Shown here: in pieces, positions 57,176-64,000 of the stretch
Layout of the letters: each line of letters opens with the position of its first letter
Numbering within the stretch: position 1 is the stretch's first letter
Origin: Rhizoctonia solani
Taxonomy: Eukaryota > Basidiomycota > Agaricomycetes > Cantharellales > Ceratobasidiaceae
Assembly (NCBI RefSeq): GCF_016906535.1
Contig: NC_057375.1
Span: forward strand, 2,232,001 to 2,296,000
Length of the DNA: 64,000 nt
Direction: 5' to 3'
The notes under the pieces: generated by a model
The model's input: the letters and a program-made list of their open reading frames with translations, nothing else
Databases searched by the model: none
What the model was told of the DNA's origin: nothing
Translations under genes and position numbers: made by a program

Positions 57176-57320
57176 CTCTTTGAGACTATAGTGAGTGGCG
57201 GATAATTGCGGGCGCTAACTCTCTTAGTTAATATCCTGCGACGTGCCGGACGGCTCTGATCATCACGAAAAGGTGATGGCGAGCTTGGACTGTCTATCAT
57301 TATGAATTTTGCTGAAGGGT
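57176..57320 (+). repeat. Solo arm of the inverted-repeat MITE
   Basis: Third copy of the arm found at 55644-55790 and (inverted) 55890-56031. It shows GACTATAGTGAGTGGCGG, then TGCCGGACGGCTCTGATCAT and CTATCATTATG. It is closer to the 55890-56031 arm than to the first. No partner arm is seen to its right, where the small secreted gene begins. Confidence 0.65.
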
Positions 57321-57412
57321 TGTGATTTTGGAGGTATAAAAGCTAATGTTGGCACTCAACTCGGCAGCCACGTTGATTCCTTCCACTGGTTTCCAACTCA
57401 TTCTCACTCGTC

Positions 57413-58090
57413 ATGTTTCACTTCAGTGCCGCCCGTATGTTCTCCGTATCATCTCTGATGTTTAATGTGGTCATCCTTGCAGCTCCAATAAAGCCCGACG
57501 CAGCTCCAGTCGCCCGTAGTGGTACCTGTGTTGTTGGGCATAACACTGCCACCAACACGCTCAGCACGCTAACCAGGCCCATTACAGACCTACAACCAAA
57601 TTATCAGGGGCCTGGTATGTTCATAATCCAATACACCCAACACTATTCTAACACCTTTCTCTGAGGTAACTACCATGCAAACGATGCCGATTGTACGATT
57701 GTCCTGGAAGGCAGAACCAGTCGCATTGAAAATGCGGTGCTAAAGGACTCCTGTTCTGATGAAGGTCTTCCAAGGTTGAACAAAGGGCAGGGCACGCGGA
57801 TCAAAGCTTGCTTGGAGTCTGTAAAAGTAAGCCTGTGTCTGCCAAAAAACCCTTGTAACCCAACTAGAGCCAAACTTGGCAGCCACAGAAAGCAAGCCTG
57901 CTCACGGAGAAGGACTCAGAACAAATTTCTCGTAGTGTTGGGGGTAAAAAAGAACACCTTGAGTAAGTTAGATATTTACTATCTGTATATCTGGCTAGCT
58001 CCTGATTGCTTGATCAGGGAGTATTTCAGGTCAATGTATGACAAAATGAAGTCTTCAGCAGAAGAGCTTAAAGACCATTTATTCAACTAA
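57413..58090 (+). CDS. Small secreted protein candidate
   Basis: Two-exon gene. Exon 1 starts MFHFSAARMFSVSSLMFN with a hydrophobic signal-like stretch ending near ILAAPIKP. It continues through SGTCVVGHNTATNTLS to NYQGPG, where an intron (donor GTATGTT, acceptor CTCTGAG, about 48 bp) joins in frame to NYHANDADCTIVLEGRTSR. The remainder has several Cys (DSC, KAC, SLC, NPC, QAC). The start could also be at the second Met (57437). The last 40-50 residues are hydrophobic then charged and may be beyond the original gene. No family recognised. By size, signal and Cys content it fits an apoplastic effector-like or cell-surface protein; this is inference. Confidence 0.55.
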
Positions 58091-58328
58091 ATCCTGATTT
58101 GACACCTAGCATTGGTAGCAGAGTAGCCAGTAGTGTTCCCCCCTTGTAGGGAGAGCTGGTTGGGTCTCACTAGCATTATAGATAGGGAATATAAGTAGTA
58201 ATTGAATATCCTCTAAAACAAAAGAAAGATACTAAATGAGGAAGAAGGACAAAAAGGGTAACTGGTTAACCATAAAAAGTGATAATCTTATAAAGATAAA
58301 TAATATAAGAGGTCTAATGCTAAGGGAA

Positions 58329-58899
58329 TGTTATAACCTCCTAACCAATACCACTGGACTTGTCTGATTTTTCTGATATTTTTAGTATTTTTTCCGGACT
58401 TGATATCTATTGTTTTCTAATCACGTGATCTTGGCGCTTATTATGCCAGGATGCTGCGCCAAGATGCCATGCCAGGGGCGCTTAGGAGAAATCCACGCTT
58501 CTGCGCAGCCTGCAGCACTCTTCTTATTTCCACTATGTACTTCCTTTCTCACGTGCACAGACCATGTAGATAGCGCCCCTTTGCATATATATACAGCAGG
58601 AAAATTGCTTGGAGACCCTAAGTCAATTTTACCTTGTCTCTTACTCATTAGAGAAGGTAGCCAGCCAGCTAAGTAGCCAGCCCTCAGTAGCAGTAGTCAC
58701 ACTTACGCCCTATATTCACTTACCACACCTCCAGGCCTCTGGCCCCTCTGTATCAACAGTAGATAGTTAGTTGTTGCCTTAAGCAACTTAGTATAGGAAG
58801 TAGCTAGCCTTAGATAGTGCAATTGCATAGTTAGTGTAGTAGTACAGCCACAAGCACCCAACCCACTAGCAAGTACCCACATTACAGTGGTGTACAACA
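58329..58899 (+). mobile_element. Solo LTR of a Ty3/gypsy element
   Basis: A 571-bp LTR starting TGTTATAACCTCC and ending GTGTACAACA, flanked by a perfect 5-bp target duplication GGGAA (58324-58328 and 58900-58904). It matches the reverse complement of the LTRs at 59665-60212 and 63257-63818, sharing for example CATATATATACAGCAGG-like and GCGCCAAGAT stretches. No internal element sequence lies beside it, so this is a solo LTR left by LTR-LTR recombination. Confidence 0.88.
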
Positions 58900-58904
58900 G
58901 GGAA

Positions 58905-59664
58905 TAAGGGTGTATTAAAGTACCTAATTAGCTTGCTGAGGGAATAAGGCAGCTAGTATCAGGGTGATGTCATGACCTTCATCAGCATGACATGATTTGT
59001 TACTATTTTCTACCTTTTTTCTGAGACAGTTTCCTTTTTTGGTATATATTTATGACTCATCAAGATCACATGACATATTTGATATATGATGTGAAATTGT
59101 TAATGACTCATTATTTAGTACTGTTGTTTTTGATGTGGCTCACTTCATGTATATAAACCAGGTCAAGTTGCTGCTAGAACAGCAAGACTTGACCTCTTTG
59201 TCAATTCATCCTAAGCTTACTCTTACCCTTTGCTCAGGCCCCTAGTTGGCCACTAGTACACCTTACTACTAAAACCCATAACCCAGGCCTTGTTGCCCTC
59301 TACCCATCCACACCGCTTGGGCCTTTGTTGCCCCTCTACTTTGTTTCACAGTCCATTGGTGATAGGGCCATGGACTTTAAACTACTTGTATCATAGGTCC
59401 AAGCTTAGTTGTGACACTAGGTCAAGTCTTGCTCACTTGTACTCTTGTCAACAAACAAGACCTACGCTTGGATAAGCACCAAAGCTTGAAAAGATATCAC
59501 ATTGTAGCCCCTGTGTAATAATCAAAGACAGGAATATGAGTATCAGTAAAGCTGTGGGATAACCCCTTGCTAGCAATTGTCCACATACCAGGGTGTCTGC
59601 ACCTTTAGTCATACACTGTTAGTCAGCTGAACCTCTGCTTACAAAAACCCTGACTAATATCATG
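58905..59664. other. Region between LTRs, possible unrelated LTR
   Basis: About 760 bp. It has the look of another LTR or element remnant: a TGTCATGACC start-like motif near 58968 and a TATATAAACC TATA-like box near 59151. No coding sequence recognised, and the ends cannot be fixed. Confidence 0.3.
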
Positions 59665-60212
59665 TGTTGTACACCACTGTAAGGTGGGTACTTGCTAATG
59701 GGACGGGCGCTTGTGGCTGTACTACTAGTACACTGTTTATGTAATCTACTATCTAAAGGCTATACTAATGATGCGTAAGGCGTCCTGCTGGTGACTACTA
59801 CTAGCGGTGGGGCCTTAGGCCTGGGAGGTGTGGTGAGTTAGGGGTAGTTAACATCTGAGATCAACTGGGGGCCGGCTACTTAGCTGGCTGACTTAATCCT
59901 CCTCAATGAGTATGAGACAAGGTAAAATCAACTTGGGGTTTCCAAGCAATTTTCCTGCTGTATATATAGACAAGAATGCGCTATCTACATGGTCTGTGCG
60001 CGTGAGAAGAGAAGTACATAAGACAAATAAGAAGCGTGCTGCGGGCTGCGCAGAAGTGTGGATTTCCCCTAAGCGCCCTTGGCACGGCATCTCAGCATAA
60101 TAAGCGCCAAGATCACGTGATTGAAAAACATAAGATAACAAGTCCGTAAAAAATACTAAAAATAATAGAAAAATCAGGCAAATCCAATGGTATAATTAAG
60201 GAGGTTGTAACA
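59665..60212 (-). mobile_element. 3' LTR of a Ty3/gypsy element (minus strand)
   Basis: A 548-bp LTR, seen on the plus strand from TGTTGTACACC to GGTTGTAACA. It is directly followed (60213-60225) by a C-rich tract that on the minus strand is a polypurine tract, AAGGGGGGG-like, as expected upstream of a 3' LTR. It belongs to the pol-carrying element to its right. Confidence 0.82.
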
Positions 60213-63180
60213 TTGCCCCCCCCTTAAAGGCTCTTGGCAGCGTCACAAGCCTTTCTGAGTCTAGCTTGGTTGAAGCGCTTGATCTCTTCCTGGCTGTGTT
60301 CCAACAGTTCATCTGGTTCCCAGGAATTGTCTTCTGGCCCATAACCCTTCCATTTTATCAGATAAAACCATTTTCCCTGTTGTTGCTTGGAGTCAATGAT
60401 TTGCTCAACCTTGTATTCTTCTTCCCCTTCTATTGTTTCCAGAGGGGGTTTTTCTGGGAACGGCTGACTAGGAGACTTGTGTGCTTTGGACAGTAACCCT
60501 ATGTAGAACACAACATGGATTTTCAGGGTATCAGGGAGCTTCAGGCGGTACGCATGGCTTGAGATTTTTTCCGTGATTTCAAAGGGGCCTAGACGCTTGG
60601 GATCTAATTTGTTGGAGTTTGATCAAATTTCCATGTTTTTTGCGTCTAGCCACACTTTTTCACCTACAGAGTATTCTGGGGTTATGCCTTTGGTTCCTGC
60701 CATCCTTTCTTTGGTCATCCTTAGGGCGGACTCCACCTCCTTCCATTCTCATGCAAGGGTGTCTGCCACAAGATTGGCTTCTGGGATGTTTGCTGGGACA
60801 TTTGACGGGTTCATAACAGGATTTCTTCCATAGACTAGTTCAAAAGGGGTTTTTCCTGTAGCGGCATGCTTGGCATTGTTATAGGCGTACTCAGCCAGTG
60901 GTAACCATGTGGTCCAATCCAAGTGGTCTGCTGCTACGTACAATCTGAGGTAGAACTCTATGAATTGATTAACCCTTTCTGTTTGGCCGTCTGATTCTGG
61001 GTGATAGGCCAATGAGAAGGCAGGCTTTATCCCAAGGCGTTGATACAGTGCTCTAAGGAATTTTCCTGTGAATGTGGTACCTCTATTGGAGACGGTTTTT
61101 ATGGGTAGTCCATGAAGCTTCCAGATGTGATTGACAAATAAGTCTGCTAGTCCCTTTGACATCACCTTTTTCAAGGTTGGAATAAAATGACCAAACTTTG
61201 AGAAGGAGTCAATTACCACTAGTATAGCGTTGTGACCCTGGGATCTGGGGAACCCTGTGATGAAGTCATACAAGATAGTATGGAATGGGTACAGGGGAAC
61301 TTCTAAGGGTTTCAGGGATATGACAGGAGCGTGGGCGCGTTGGTTGGCTTGGCAAACTGGGCAGCACTCTACCCATTCTTTGGCTGAAGCTTTCATGCCT
61401 GGCCACCAATAGTTGCAACTCAGAAGTTCCAGAGTTCTCTGTTGCCCTGGGTGTCCTGCTAAGGGGGAGTTGTGGAATTCTTTCAGAAGTCTCTCCTTTA
61501 GGGGTTTGTGGTTGGGTACTACAAGTTTTCCCTGGTACCAGAGTAGATCTTCCTCCCAGTCATAATCTTGGTAGGCCTTTTGAATGGACGGCAGGGCGTT
61601 ATCAGCATCTTCTGTCAGGAATTGAATGATCTGGTCCAGGGAAGGGTCTTCCCGTAATTTGGAACATATTTCCGTGACAATTTCTAGTTCCTCTTCCGTT
61701 GTATTAGCAAAGACTTCTGAAGGTAACATGACCTCTGGTTCCGTGGGGAGATCTGTGTAATCCAATCTTCTGGAGAGGGCATCCGGTTTTCCTGACTGTT
61801 TTCCTGGGCAATAGTGGATTTCAAAGTTAAAATCACTCAGGAAAGTTTGCCATCTAGCATGTCTCCTATTGAAGGTCCTTGCTTGCATCCAGTATTCCAA
61901 GTTGCAATGATCTGTAAATACCTGAACCGGCTTGTCCGTTGCTTCCAGGAAGATGCGCCATTCTTCAAGTGCCTTGATGATTGCCAATAGTTCCTTGTTG
62001 TGGGTATCATAGTTGGCTTTGGCCCCTGAAAAGGATTTTGACATATAGGCTACTGGATGAAGGTGGTTGTCTTCCCCTTGTTGACTAAGGATTGCTCCCA
62101 TTGCTACTCCTGATGCGTCTGTTTCAAGGAAATAGGGTAGCACTGGGTTTGAATGAATCAGGACCAGGGACTGGGTGACTAGGGACTTCAACTCCTGAAA
62201 AGCTTCCTCCTCTTGGGTCCCCCAGGACCATGGGGTTTCCTTTTTTGTGAGGTTGTGAAGGGGACAAGCCACGGAGCTAAAGTTGGGGATGAATCTGCGG
62301 AGGTAGTTCACAAATCCCAGGAAGGCCTGGACTTGCTTGACTGTTTTAGGTTGGGGCCATGATGTAACCGCCTCAATCTTTTTCTGGTCCATAGAGAAGC
62401 CAGCCGGGGATATAACAATGCCAAGATAATGGACTGTAGTGACATGGAAGTGACATTTAGAGAGTTTGCAGAACAGCTGATTTTTCATTAGTTGCAAAAG
62501 GACCTCCCTAACATGTTCTGGGTGATTCTTGGGGTCTTCTGAGAAAATGAGAATGTCATCCAGGTAAACTACCACTGTAACGTCAATGAGGTCTCAAAAC
62601 AAGTCATTCATAAAATGTTGGAAGGCAGCTGGGGTGTTGGTAAGGCCAAAGGGCATAACCAGGTATTCAAACAACCCATATTTGGTCCTGAATGCTGTCT
62701 TCCATTCATCTCCTTCTTTGATTCTGACGTAGTTGTAACCCCAACAAAGATCTAGTTTGGTAAACAACTTTGCGTTCCTCAGTTTTGCCATTAAGTCATC
62801 CTGTCTGGGGAGAGGGTACACATTCTTATGCGTGATGTTGTTGAGCTTTTGGTAGTCTACCACTAGTCTGAGAGAACCATCTGCCTTCTTGACAAACATG
62901 ACCGGGGCGCCTGCCAAAGAGGTGCTGGGGCGTATCTTTCCTGTTGCCAGTTCCTCATCAATGTGTTGTTTCAGGGCCTTTGATTCTGCGTTGGTCATGC
63001 CATAGATGGGTCCGGGAGAGAGTTTAGCGTTGGGAATTAGGTCAATTGCAATGTCATACTCCCTGTGTGGAGGGAGGACCTTAAATTCCTCTTTGCCAAA
63101 TACCTTGGCAAACTTGTGATACTGTTGAGGGAGATCTGATAGGGGGTCCAAGTCTGCTTCCTCCTCAGAGGCAATTTGTT
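60213..63180 (-). pseudogene. Degenerate Ty3/gypsy pol polyprotein with chromodomain
   Basis: Reverse transcriptase to chromodomain of a chromovirus-type retrotransposon. Minus-strand order: RT (63151-62400, with LVVDYQKLN, VMPFGLTNTPAAFQ and YLDDILIFS), RNase H (about 62190-61800, ETDASGVAMGAIL and FTDHCNLEYW) and integrase. The integrase has a zinc-binding HH-CC region near 61450 and DFITGFPRSQGHNAIL, VSNRGTTF and PESDGQTERVNQF. A C-terminal chromodomain (60511-60350, YKVEQIIDSKQQQGKW and WEPDELLEHS) ends the frame. It is broken by at least three TGA codons (62592-62594, about 60746-60748 and about 60627) where Arg is expected. The second integrase Asp is changed to Asn. Gag and protease are missing at the 5' side. 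Not functional. Confidence 0.9.
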
Positions 63181-63256
63181 ATGGAATGACTAATTTAGAC
63201 ATATGCGCCCCTAATTGCCAATAGTGAATAGTGCAAACTGGAGTAATCATACTTGC

Positions 63257-63818
63257 TGTCGTATGCCAACTGTAAGGTTGGGTACTTGCTAGTGGATGGG
63301 CGCTTTTGGCCATACTACTACTGACAAAGCTTATCTAACTAACTAACTAGGCTATACTACTGCCACGTAAGGTGGACTTCTACTATCTATTGGCAACAAT
63401 GGGGCCTTAGGCCTGGGAGGTGTGGTGAGCGTGATAAGGGAGTTAACTTCTGTACTACTGGGGGGCCGGCTACTTAGCTGGCTGAAGGTCCTCCTCAATG
63501 GATATGAGACAAGGTAAAATTGACTTGGGGTCTCCAAGCAATTTCCCTGCTGTATATATAGAAGAGAGTGCACTATCTACATGGTCTGTGCACGTGAGAA
63601 AAAGAAGTACAGATGTGAAATGAGAAGTGTGCTGCGGGCTGCGCAGAAGCGTGGATTTCTCCTAAGCGCCCTTGGCACGGCATCTTGGCGCGGCATCTCG
63701 GCATAATAAGCGCCGAGATCACGTGATCAAAAAACAAGAGATATTGAGTCCGTAAAAAATACTAAAAATAATAGAAAAATTGTACGGTTCTAATGGTATA
63801 AGTAAGGAGGTTATAACA
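63257..63818 (-). mobile_element. LTR shared between two Ty3/gypsy copies
   Basis: A 562-bp LTR, plus-strand ends TGTCGTATGCC and GGTTATAACA, similar to the LTR at 59665-60212 along its whole length. On its right a C-rich polypurine tract and a second chromodomain region start, so it is the 3' LTR of another minus-strand element. On its left lies only about 75 bp before the truncated pol. It therefore also stands where the 5' LTR of the left copy should be. Confidence 0.8.
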
Positions 63819-64000
63819 TTGCCCCCCCCTTTAAAGGCTCTTGGCGGAGTCACAAGCCTTTTTCAGTTGTGACCTGTTGAAGCGTTGAATCTCCTCTTGG
63901 CTGTGTTCTAGGAGTTCTTCCGGTTCCCAGGAATTATCTTCTGGACCATAACCCTTCCATTTAATTAGGTAAAACCATTTTCCCTGTTGTTGCTTGGAGT
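63819..64000 (-). mobile_element. Second Ty3/gypsy copy, 3' end (runs off the window)
   Basis: Polypurine tract (63819-63833) followed by sequence very similar to 60226-60395, the chromodomain end of the first copy (shared CAGGAATT.TCTTCTGG and CCATTTTCCCTGTTGTTGCT). It continues beyond the window edge. Only the last part of the chromodomain frame is included. Confidence 0.8.

Noticed and set aside
1..64000. tRNA genes, rRNA and CRISPR-like arrays
   Set aside because: No cloverleaf with a GGTTCGA-type arm, no rRNA-like segment and no regularly spaced repeats were found on reading either strand.

Overview
The window looks like nuclear DNA of a filamentous basidiomycete, most likely an Agaricomycete close to Rhizoctonia. 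Genes are split by many short GT-AG introns of about 50-70 bp, the fungal families are typical (aldo/keto reductases, P450s, GSTs, DAL5-type MFS, chromodomain Ty3/gypsy elements), and there are repeat-fused kinases of a type I associate with this group. The organism call is inference; no marker gene is present. No rRNA, tRNA or CRISPR array was seen.

Layout. 0.3-5.2 kb: two tandem minus-strand aldo/keto reductases. 5.8-9.0 kb: a TPR-repeat protein followed 106 bp later by a TKL-like kinase. 10.4-12.7 kb: an intact secreted alkaline phosphatase. 14.1-24.5 kb: a P450, a second alkaline phosphatase, a third aldo/keto reductase and a GST, all with reading-frame breaks that are nearly all single-base losses. 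26.0-27.7 kb: the conserved housekeeping gene ARP6. 28.0-37.7 kb: two paralogous WD40-kinase fusion genes separated by MITE-rich DNA and one small gene. 39.3-40.8 kb: a kinase-like fragment and an intact GST. 41.3-45.1 kb: an adaptin large-subunit gene. 45.6-48.2 kb: a second P450. 49.6-50.7 kb: a GNAT acetyltransferase. 51.5-53.1 kb: a complete Tc1/mariner element. 53.2-55.3 kb: an N-terminally truncated MFS transporter whose long intron holds a dispersed repeat. 55.6-57.3 kb: inverted-repeat MITE arms. 57.4-58.1 kb: a small secreted protein. 58.3-64.0 kb: Ty3/gypsy material (a solo LTR, a degenerate pol with chromodomain, and LTRs in tandem).

How the genes fit together. The P450s, GSTs, aldo/keto reductases and MFS transporter are classic detoxification or secondary-metabolism functions, each present in two or three copies in various states of decay, which marks an expanding and contracting accessory region. 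The WD40-kinase and TPR-kinase genes share a kinase subfamily with different repeat sensors, suggesting a modular signalling or self/non-self recognition family. ARP6 and the adaptin gene are the conserved core genes.
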